Under the pieces are notes generated by a model. The model had not been told where the DNA came from, searched no databases, and saw only the letters and a program-made list of their open reading frames with translations. A stretch of 64,000 nucleotides of DNA from Datisca glomerata. Taxonomy: Eukaryota > Streptophyta > Magnoliopsida > Cucurbitales > Datiscaceae. Below, in pieces: positions 1 to 10,100 of this stretch (the stretch's first letter is position 1; each line of letters begins with the position of its first letter). The translations under genes and the position numbers were made by a program. The stretch covers positions 638,908-702,907 of the forward strand of contig QANY01011455.1 of assembly GCA_003255025.1 (NCBI GenBank). The letters are read 5' to 3'.

Positions 1-1410
1 TGTCTCCCTCTCTTTCCCAGCTCGCTCTCGCTGGCACTCTCTCTCTCCCACTCTCTCTTTATCTTTCTCTCTTTCTTTCTCCCCCTCTCTTCCTCGCTCT
101 CTCACTCTCGCACTCTTCCTCCCTGTCTCTCTCGTTCCCTCACTCACTCTTCCTCAATATCTCTCTCTCTCTCTCTCTCGTTCTCTCTATCTCTCTCTGT
201 CTCTCATTCTCTCTCACTCGCTCTCCCCCCCTCTCTCTCTCTCCATCTCTCTCGCTCTCTCTCACTCTCCTTATCTTACGCTTTCTTTTTATCTCTCTCT
301 CTCTCGCTCTCTAGCTCTCTCTCTATTTCATTTTGTCTGTCTGTGACTCTATCTTTCTCTCCCTCTCTCTATCTCACTCTCCCCTATCTCGCTCTGTCTC
401 ACTCTCTCTCTTTTTCTCTCTATCTCTCTATCTCTATCTAACTCTCTTTCTTTTTCTCTCAATCTCCAGCTCATTGTCGCTCTCCCTCGCTCTCACTCTC
501 TCTTGCTTTCTCCCCCTCTCTCACTCCCTCTCTCCCCCTCCCTCACTCTGTCTCTCTCCCTCTCTCTGTGTTTTTCTCTCGCTCGCTCACTCTTTCTCTC
601 TCTCTTTCTTTCTCCCCCTCTCCCCCTCACTCCCACCCTGTCTCCCACTCCCCCTCTCCCTCTCTCTATCTCGCTCTCTCTCGCTCTCTCACTCTCTCTC
701 TCACTATCTCTATCGCACTATCTTTTTTTCTCTCTATCTCTAGCTCACTCTCTCTAACTCTCTCACGCTCTCACTCTTTCCCCCTTTTTCTCTCTCTCGC
801 ACTCTTTCTCTCTCACTCTCTCTCTCTCTCTCACTCTCTCTCTATCTCAAAGTCTTTGTTTCTCCCCCTCTCTCCCTCACACACTCTCTCTCCCTCTCAC
901 TCTCTCTCTTTCTCCACTTCTCTCCCTCACTATTTCTATCTTTCCCTCTCTCTCACTCGCTCTTTCACTCTCACTCTCTCTCTCTCTCTCACACTCTCTC
1001 TATCTCTCTCTTTCCCCCTCATTCTCATTCTCTCCCTCTTTCTCTCATTCTCTCCCTCTCTCTGTGTTTTTCTCTCGCTAGCTCACTCTCTCTATCTCTC
1101 TCTTTCTTTCTCCCCCTCTCCCCCTCACTCCCACCCTGTCTCCCACTCCCCCTCTCCCTCTTTCTCTCTATCTCGCTCTCTCTCTCGCTCTCTCACACTC
1201 TCTCTCACTATCTCTATCACACTATCTTTTTTTTCTCTCTATCTCTAGCTCACTCTCTCTAACTCTCTCACGCTCTCACTATTTCCCCCTTTTTCTCTCT
1301 ATCGCACTCTTTCTCTCTCGCTCTCTCTCTCTCTCTCACTCTCTCTCTATCTCTCTCTGTCTTTGTTTCTCCCCCTCTCTCTCACACACTCTCTCTCCCT
1401 CTCACTCTAG
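1..1410. repeat. CT-rich low-complexity / microsatellite block
   Basis: Almost every base on the + strand is C or T, built from CTCT, TCTTTC, CTCCC and CTCACTC words with scattered single A or G. The long open frames here are Ser/Leu-rich translations of this repeat and are not genes. A segment around 565-810 recurs with the same word order around 1060-1310, an offset of about 496 bp, so the block is a higher-order duplication and not a simple dinucleotide run. It ends abruptly near 1408, where ordinary mixed sequence starts. Confidence 0.9.
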
Positions 1411-1561
1411 ACGGCTACAATTTTTTCTTAGCTTCACTCTTAGGTGGCTAACCCTACTGCAACCGATTGCACTATATTTCTAGGTGCAAGTAAGAAACTC
1501 ACGCCACATTTTAAGCGGCCACTGATTTGCCCGTCATGGGCTTTCTTTTGTCTGGCTACAC
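1411..1561. other. Short unique stretch, no gene seen
   Basis: Mixed-composition sequence between the CT block and the LTR. I see no open frame, repeat or RNA signature. Confidence 0.4.
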
Positions 1562-2855
1562 TGTTAAAATTATGTGTATAAATTAATGTATAATAATTAT
1601 TTATGATTGTTTAATTATTTTTTTGATATTTTGTATTATTGAATTTAATAAATGAATGAAATTTTTTTCTATAATTAAAGAGTGTTTATAATTTACTCAA
1701 GTCTTGAAACTATTGTCAACGTAAGAAGAATAAAGACAGAAGGGTCTTCCGGAAAAATTCTTCTGAAATAGTTCAGAATGTTATTCGTAGTCTTAGGATT
1801 GATTGGGCAATCGAGTCTGATTATGACTGTCATGAGAGTGGAGACTTTAACGGTTGACCTAGACATGTTGTGGAACATGTTGAATAGACCAGTAACCAAT
1901 TAGTTAGAGCAAAGTTATTTATCTAACTCCAAATCTAATTGTTACACCTATAAGGTATTTTCATAATTACTTTAATTCTGAGGTGATACAAAACTTGACT
2001 TAGTTAGTTACAATATTTGATATGTCAAATGAGTGAGTTCGAACTACCAGACAATACCTCAGTTATTGGGATCATGATTCAACAATGTTGGGATTGTGTG
2101 ATTCACATATATGAAAATTTCGTGGTGAGATTGCAAAAGCAACAATATCACCTTATGCTTTATTGATTTGTCTGTGAATAAATTAACTTGACCAAATATT
2201 CGATGAAATCATTGAATAAGACATGATGAACTATACAAGACAATTCAATGTTATGTCTTTCTTATTCAAAGTCAATAAAGAAGTTAAGAAAATAATAACT
2301 AGAGGGGTAAACGGTAATTTTACATCCCGCTCTTGTTACTGATATTCACGAAGGATAATATGTTAAAATATTTTGTGGATCATCTGCTCTTACCAATTTT
2401 GGTGAGCCGGCAATACGTGAAGGAAGAGATAATGACAGTGGCAATATGAGGATGTATTTGTGATCATACTCAATGATCTGGTATTCGTATTGTGATCTCT
2501 ACAGTTGATCTTGAGAGTTCTTATATTAGTGAGATAATTCTATTTTATTTTCTATCAATTGTTAACAATGATGAAAATTAATCTTATGATTACTGTAAGC
2601 CTCTAATTTATCTAAAAAAGAAATTGGTGTAATCCATTATTGTTCTAGTAGAAGATTTACTCAGAAATTTTCTCGTGATTTTTTCCTTCATTTTAAAAGG
2701 GATTTCATGTTAAATTTCATGTTTCTATTTTATTTGCATTCTTCTATATGTGATTATTATCTCTGGTTGATATATTTACTCTAATATTTATAATGTTATA
2801 TGGTCTACGTATTAGTGAACTGCAGTAATAGGGATTTAGGATAAAAATTCCTACA
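1562..2855 (+). repeat. Isolated LTR or LTR relic, Copia family related to the elements at 33.7-53.4 kb
   Basis: It starts TGTTAAAATT and ends AATTCCTACA, an imperfect 10-bp terminal inverted repeat. The part from about 1570 to 2400 is recognisably the reverse complement of the LTR sequence near 34.8-35.6 kb, 42.4-43.2 kb and 45.2-46.0 kb. Shared landmarks are the TTTACTCAAGTC segment near 1693 and the segment with GATTGGGCAATCGAGTC near 1800. The 3' half (2500-2855) has no counterpart that I can see in those LTRs, so this is a divergent subfamily. No gag or pol follows. I find no clean target duplication, so solo LTR versus truncated fragment is open. Confidence 0.6.
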
Positions 2856-3152
2856 GCTTGCTCAAACCCAAATCATCCTAAAAAGTTAAAACCCAAATCC
2901 TCCTAAAGCTTCGTCTGTTTGGTAACAAAGTCAACACGTGTCTTCCCCACGAATCCTCTATTACAGGTAAATATTCAAGTTAAACCTCACTATTTTGTGT
3001 TCATAGAACTTAGTATTTTAAGAGACGATCACGTAAATATCTTCTAATTAGAGAACATAATATCTTACATACAATAAATATATTACGTTCACTAAATAAT
3101 GAAAATAATGTATAGCAACATCAAACATCTTATTTTCAACATGGCTTATCCA

Positions 3153-3185
<33 letters not shown>

Positions 3186-3187
3186 NT
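3153..3187. repeat. (AT)n microsatellite with an unresolved base
   Basis: A run of alternating A and T, interrupted by the only N seen in the window, at 3186. The true repeat length is probably uncertain in the assembly. Confidence 0.85.
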
Positions 3188-4468
3188 ACGGTATATATAC
3201 TAAATGCACGTAATGTAAATGTTCTAAATACAGAACGCCAAAAGTATATTATATACTTATGGACCGGAGCACCAAATTCAAAACCAGGTAATTTCAAATA
3301 TGCCATTTAGAAACTGGTCATATGCGTAGTTTGTCTTCTACAAATGTATCATTCTTAAGTTTCTTCTACCTAAACAATAATTTAATCACAAAGTTGCCCT
3401 TTACAATTTAAATGTGCGTCGTCAAACAAGGAAGAGAATGAAGCATATGGAGAAAAAGGATATAAATCCTGAAATGAATTGTTCCGTGTAATCAAATCTG
3501 AAAAGATTAGATTGAGTAAGAAAAATATTAAAAAAATGAAAAATGAATTAAAAAAACAGATCTAACTTCTACGTGAACAATTAGATGTGACCTAATTTCA
3601 TCTCAAATCTATTTTTAAGAAAAGAAGGCAAGTAACGTGGAGACACGAGGGTTACGCGCGCGATGCTCATCAACACACGCAATCCAGTTTAGAAAAAACT
3701 ATTTGCAATAACGAAATAGAGAAGTTGACCCAAATCCCATGTGCTGACAAGGTACGGACGGCATGAACTAAGCCCCTTCCCCGATTACCTACTCGATAAA
3801 TTGATTATCGTAATAAATACATAGTCCTATTATTTTGTCCCTAATTACTGGGGCAGAACTAATTAAACAATCTTAGGCTAAAGTCTATGACTGTTGTTAA
3901 TCCCACTTTTGTACTCGCGTGGGCTATGAGACTCTTTTTTTGTTTAGTCCAAAGGATTTTCTTATTAGACTACGTGCATAATTGAGCTTGGAATTGTATT
4001 TTCTATTTCGTTTTTACTTTTTGCTTTACCTAAGGAAAAATGAAAAATGTTATACTCAACTCACACATTTCATCTCAAAGAATAGATATTTTTAAGAAAA
4101 AAATAAAAAATAGTTCAAGATAAAATAAAAACAAAAAGTAGTCACTCAAATAAAAAAAACTAAAATTTTGCATAAAAAATCACTACTCATGCGCGCCAGT
4201 GAAGTTTTAACTCTTTGTCTACAAAATTTATATAATATATATTGTCTATATAAAATATATCACAAAAATTACACAAGTATATATAATATATATTGTATAT
4301 ATTATATAAACTATCAAATTTTGGAGCAGTACTGGTGCACGTGGCACGGATTTTTCCTTCCTCGTGAAAGCCTATTTTTTTTCACAAAACATGTCAGTGA
4401 GTTATTTTTTATACTTGAGTCATTTTTTATGTTTTTTTAAAATTGACTAATTATTAGCATTGCTATTG

Positions 4469-4563
4469 TATAGTGATGCATATAACTGAGCATGAAATGA
4501 AATGTGAGCTAAATTTTTTACTTATTTAATAATTAAAGTCACAACAATATATGCATCACTATA
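4469..4563. repeat. Small inverted repeat, possible MITE relic
   Basis: A perfect 16-bp arm (4469-4484) is repeated inverted at 4548-4563 with about 63 bp between. Both arms carry the core GTGATGCATA or its complement. Imperfect pairing can extend the stem a little. A foldback or MITE remnant fits, but no target duplication is evident. Confidence 0.35.
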
Positions 4564-5688
4564 TAGAATTGACTGAATCATCAAACATCAAACATTTGGG
4601 TTCACATTTCTGCTCAGCTAACAATATTATAACTATTATTTTCTAAGCTAACAAGTTCTTTTTTACAAAATTTAACTTTATACTAATTACAAGTTCTCAA
4701 TAAATTATTTGAGTAATTATAGACACATGATCTACTAAACTTAGATCCTTACTACTAGTTATTTAACCGAATAATAAATGAGAGAAATTTTGGGAAGAAA
4801 GAAAATCCATTTATCCTGTTGGGAACTAAATTTTAAATTTTAAATGTGAAACTTGTAGAGAAAATGAGGTATTAATCATGATTTGATTTAATGGAGTATT
4901 TTAAGGTTGAGGAAATGAATATTGTTATTATGGGTTTTAAATCTTAAATTGTTGCCAAATTGGTTTGACAGTTCCTTTTCCTGTAGATGATATATTCGAC
5001 ATTTCCAAATCTTTAGTTAGAAGCTTTACGGGTTGAGACAATTTGCAAGACATTTTACTTTACGACATTTTACTACTAAGTTCTTTAAATAATATACCCA
5101 AGCATTTTTCCTTTTTTTACAATACATTTCATAATCCGTTATCATATATTTTAAAATATAATTTTTATTCATATTTTGAAGATACAAAATAACTAATGTT
5201 TTTAAAATCTAAAATAATTAAATAAGTAATGTGGAAAGGCTTGAATGGACGTTAAGTTTTCAATATTCAACGAATATAAAATATGTATGGATTATGTTAG
5301 ATAATTTAGATTATGTTAGATTATATAAGTTTATTATAATTTGATAACTTGAAAAGGGTTATTTTTGACTTTTTAGGATTAATATTTGTACTCTCCTACT
5401 TTTAATTGGATTAGAAATCCCTAAAAACAAATATTTCAAATCCAATAGTGTGGTGAGTGTCACATAAATTTTTAAACCTTATTTTAGTAAACACAGATTC
5501 GAATTATAAATTCAAATCATTAAGATTTTATAATTCAAATCCAACAAGTAAACATAACCTTATTTCTTTCATGGTTTAAAAATTTTACATGTAGTCAACA
5601 ATAATATACTGAGAAGCCACTTATATCATGGTGTAAAAAAATTTGGAACTTCTCCAATTAAGCTATTGTGAGGTGTATCTAAATAAAA

Positions 5689-6535
5689 CTAGTAGACGTG
5701 CGTGTGTTGCATGTGATAAGTTTAGTTTCTTAGTTGATTCACCAATTACATAGAAAAAAAGTTAAGCATACTCATTTCCCTTATTCCGTATAAAGTAAGA
5801 GATAATGTGGTAATTTTAATATTTACTAGTTTAATTTATATTGGAGCTTGAATTAAATAATATATCAATTACAATTTCTGGTTAAAAGCATGACTCTCAC
5901 CAAATAAGGTACCTTGCACGTTATATCTAATATTTATTACGTAGCGACTCATAAAAAATGTAAGAAGATAAATTTTAGATATTGTATATATTAGAAGATT
6001 TAGTGCTCGAACATAGTGTACATGAGATAATATGTGTGAAATTAAAAATTAGATACTTGAAATTATATTATAGGACATTGCTTTTTGAATATTATTGAAA
6101 ATAATTTTATTTCATCAATTTATACCTTCTTTAGATATGATTACATCATTAATAGATTGTTGAAAAATATACTAGCGTCTTTCTCCAAATTTACTTATAT
6201 GAATTTTCATGTTGCTGATAACATAAATGTTACATGATTTAAATTTTTACAGTACTAACAATAAATTATTATTAACTAAAAAATAAATATTTTTATGTGT
6301 ATAAAAGATCTTGAAATTAATTTTTACGGACATTCACATTCCTAATTACACAATATTACAAACATACTACATTATTAACATATTCAATTTGTAAACCATT
6401 TATAAAATTTTTCAAAGGAATTAAATAAAAAATATGTGAAATTCTTAATTTGTATGACATTTTAAGAGGATTTAAAGGGTAAAAGAAGAAATTAAAAATT
6501 TTTTACTTTTAAACTCTTTTTTAATATGATATAGA
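5689..6535 (-). mobile_element. Non-autonomous Helitron
   Basis: Read on the - strand, the element starts TCTATATCATATTAAAAA at 6535, after an A. It ends CTAG at 5689, before a T, as expected for Helitron insertion between A and T. Just inside the 3' end, at about 5697-5718, is an imperfect GC-rich hairpin (CATGCAACACACGCACG), the usual Helitron terminator. The 5' end matches the 5' regions of related copies in BTSL intron 1, for example near 9853 and 9930. No Rep/helicase coding is present, so it is non-autonomous. It lies about 550 bp upstream of the BTSL start codon. Confidence 0.6.
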
Positions 6536-6860
6536 TAAATATAGATACATAGATATTTTATTTATTTTTTATATTTCACACAATCTCAAATGATATAGTA
6601 GACAGAGAAGAGTAATAAGTATCAAGTAAGCTGGGTATAAAAAAAATGTCTGGTCTGTCTGTACACGACACCCACGCTAACATAATTTGTTTAATTGCAA
6701 AGACTTGATATACGTCCCACACTCAGACTACAGCGATTGGGCACACAGACACCGTTCTCGTCAACAAGAAAACAATTCCTTCTCACCGTTGGCGGTTCGG
6801 TAGAACGTCTCTATCATCATCCTCCTCAACCGATCCATTAACAAAACTCTAAAAACCTAA

Positions 6861-6880
6861 ATATATTATATATTATAAAT
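6861..6880 (+). promoter_or_regulatory. Possible TATA region of the BTSL gene
   Basis: A TATATTATATATTATAAAT-type stretch lies about 200 bp before the start codon. It is followed by a purine-rich leader with GAAAGAGAGAGACAG around 6919-6935, typical of a plant 5' UTR. AT-rich background makes chance likely. Confidence 0.3.
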
Positions 6881-7004
6881 TAAAATATGAAATAGTAATT
6901 AAATAAACCTTCAAGACAAAGAAAGAGAGAGACAGAAAAATCACACCTCAAAGAGACCGCTTCAATCTTCAAAAGCCAACCTCTCCCTCCTTCATTCTCT
7001 CCCG

Positions 7005-7112
7005 ATGCGCAACACCTCATCTTCTCTCTCGCCTTTCATGGGCGTCGCCTTCATCGTCGGAATCTGTGGAGTTTGTTCTGTGTATGGGCGGCTGTGCCGA
7101 CAACTCTCGTGA
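7005..7112 (+). other. Upstream ORF overlapping the BTSL start
   Basis: ATG at 7005 opens a 35-codon frame with a second in-frame ATG at 7038. It ends at TGA 7110-7112, 26 bases beyond the first base of the main ATG (7084) and in a different frame. If the mRNA leader includes 7005, ribosomes would meet this frame first, so it could limit BTSL translation. Alternatively, transcription may start downstream of 7038, or an indel may hide a longer N-terminus. Confidence 0.45.
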
Positions 7113-10100
7113 ATGCTCATCGGATAGTAAGGAAGATGATACGTCGGCGAAGAAGGAGGCGGCTGTTGCGGAGTCTCTGTCCCATGTCCGACTCGTTGAC
7201 GCTCCAATTCTCTTGTTTGTTAAGTTCCATAAAGCGCTGCGATCGGAGCTCGCCGAACTCCGCCGCATAACGTTGGAGGTGTCGGAGAGTGAGTCTTGTG
7301 CCCCCGAGTTCATCTCCGAGTTGTTCCGGCGGTTTGAGTTCCTTAAACTTGCTTACAAGTATCATTTCGCTGCAGAAGACCAGGTCAGTATCATTCTGTT
7401 CTTTTTATTTTTCGTTGAAAAAAAAGTAATGGGGACGAAAAATAAAAGAAACGAGGAAGAGGAAGGGTAAAATATGGCATAAAGTAAAGACCATAAATGA
7501 GAGTTTACTAGGCTAAATAAGTATATTATTATTAAAATAATTCTACAAACATCAAATAATTAATTAAATTTTAAATAATTATTTTTATTATTATGTCGCG
7601 GTCATCCCAACAAATTATTATTTTATCTGTTTTTCACAGTGAATTATATTTATGAGAAAATAATGATTTTAGGATCTTATTTATTTTTATGAAATTTGTT
7701 TTTTTAAAGACGAAAAGACTAAATTATTCTTTTAGATTAAATTCTTTCAGTTAATATTAGTGACCGTTAAATCGAGGTCTAGTGAAAATTTTTCGCTAGA
7801 CCCTAATCTAATGAATTTAAATTTAATGACAGAATGTTAGAACATAATCTAATGGCAATTTTTCGTGAGATCATGGCCTAGTGTGAGGGCGTTTTAATCT
7901 TCTCTCAAGATAAAAGAACACATTTCATGAAAAAATACCGATAGTTAAAAGTCAAAGGATCTTAATATCATTTTTAATCTCGCTAGTCAAAAAGTACGTG
8001 CTTCGCACGTGTTGAATTTTTTTAAAATTATACAATAAATTTTTAAATTATTATTAACGTTGAAATAAATACATTAGCTTTCAAAATATCGTAAATCTAA
8101 AACAACAGAAAATAATAATAGTAATTTTATCATATTCACAATTAGACTATTACAAATAAAAAAAATTTGAGTAGGTTATGTATCATCTGGAGATGATATA
8201 TTTGTAATAAAATTATTACCAATTGAATGAAACTTGAATAAACCATGCATTACTTCGAGATGATAAATTATCTACAAGAGTTTTTCAATTAAAGAATGGA
8301 AGATCGTAAAAAATTTATATCGTAAGATAAAATAAAAAAAACTGAAAAAATAAATTATTTAAAATTAGAAAATTAAATATGAAAAAATATTTTACTACAG
8401 ATAGCAGATATTAAAAATTATTACATTTATTATAAAACTAAAAAAATCATGGGTCTCGAAAAATTTTCACTACACTCTAATCTAATGAATTATATTTACC
8501 GACAGAATGCTAGAACATAATCTACCAACAATTTTTTGTGTTTTCATGATCTAGTGTGGGGGCGTTTTAATCTTCTCTCAAGATAAAATATCACATTTCA
8601 TTAAAAAAAAAAGAAAAAAAGACAACTTAACAACGACGACAAGCAGAGAAAAACATCCTCAACAAACCGAAGAGAAGGGGGAATTTCCTTAGCCACACTT
8701 GATAATCATGTAAGGTTATGCTCATTTTTGGTAGAACACACGTCTTGTTTCTGATGTTGTTCTGCAAAGCGGATCAAATAATGAGCTCAAATACAAGTGT
8801 CAACAGAAACTCCACATCACCTGTGGAATTATTTTGGGGTTTGGTACCCATGATGTCTAGGATCATACTTCCACTTGCAAGGCTTTTGTTAATACATGAA
8901 AGGATACCTCTTAGCTGTATTAATCTGGAAATCAAAATCAATTTCGTTTATTTCTTATCTTAAACTAATTAAATATGCTGACATGTAATAAGTAATCTAC
9001 CATTTGGTTCCCGCAATCTAATATTGCAATCCTCTATTAGTCCTCTAATAATTGAACTAATGAGCTTATAATTTGTTTATCCAAGATCATAATCTTCTAG
9101 CTCCATTTATCTTATATTATCTCACCTTATTATATTAAAGATGGTCTAAAAGAGAGAAACTTTTGATTTTATTTTATACCATTTAAACCCTACTAAAAAT
9201 ATAATAAGATTTAGTTTTCTTATTTAATTTTCATTTATTCACTATATTGTATATTAATATTAAAAAATTAATAGTTTTACACTAATATACAAAAACGAAA
9301 TCTAGAGATATACAATGAACATTGTTTTAGTAAATAATGATAAGTTGTATTGTCCGTCTGCATGAACTATTTTTGATTGGTATACGATGAATTCAATTTA
9401 GTATCTGTTAGGTTTTTAATTTTAATTTTTTACTAAATGTACAATATCCATTGTTCATTATCCATAGTGAAACACGGATGGTAAGATTAGATTCTCTCTT
9501 CTCAGATTTATTTGATATCTTTTTATCTCATATTATGATATACATTTACTAAGATTATGTATTCATTAATTTTGAAAATTTTTAGTAGACAATTTATAAT
9601 TTCTAAGTGATGCGTAACTTATTAATATTCACTTTATCTACAATAATTTAATTTAATTTATGAGAAGATAAAATTTTTGCCATTACTTATTTTACTGTTA
9701 TTTTAGATTTTTATAATAATTTTCAAAATAATATATTTATTTAACCGTTAATACTAATTTTAAATCTTGTAGTAATTTTTTACATTACTTTAACATGTGT
9801 TTTATATTTTTAAATTACTTTAACACGTGCAAAGCATTTTCTTTTCTACTAGTTATATTAAAAGAGGTTAAATAGGAGAAACTTTTTATTTTCTCTTATA
9901 CCCGTAAAGCCTCTTTAAAATATAGTGCAATTTAAGGTTTTCATATTTTCTCATTTAATATAATTGATATGAGCAATTAATTTTTTTTATTCAATGATAA
10001 TTTATTAATAAATACTTTGTAAAATGAAGAGTTTTATAATATTATGCAAATAGATACTTATATATCCATAAAGATGAATTTTAAGATTATTTTTGGCTCA

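Larger units (their letters stand above)
2856..5688. other. AT-rich intergenic DNA
   Basis: No credible coding sequence: the 90-codon frame at 4168-4440 is low-complexity Tyr/Ile/Phe from AT-rich DNA. It holds an (AT)n microsatellite near 3153-3185 followed by an unresolved base (N) at 3186, and a small inverted repeat at 4469-4563. Otherwise I see nothing specific. Confidence 0.6.

Noticed and set aside
333..1248. Long Ser/Leu-rich open frames at 333-743, 503-757 and 568-1248
   Set aside because: They are translations of CT-repeat DNA in three frames and do not resemble any protein.
4168..4440. 90-codon frame rich in Tyr and Ile
   Set aside because: It comes from AT-rich low-complexity DNA with no domain and no splice or promoter context.
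7066..7083. A longer BTSL start at 7066
   Set aside because: The codon there is GTG; the first in-frame ATG is 7084.
6992..7365. Open frames opposite and overlapping BTSL exon 1
   Set aside because: They are shadows of the GC-richer coding exon; the + strand frame carries the hemerythrin motif and a valid splice donor.
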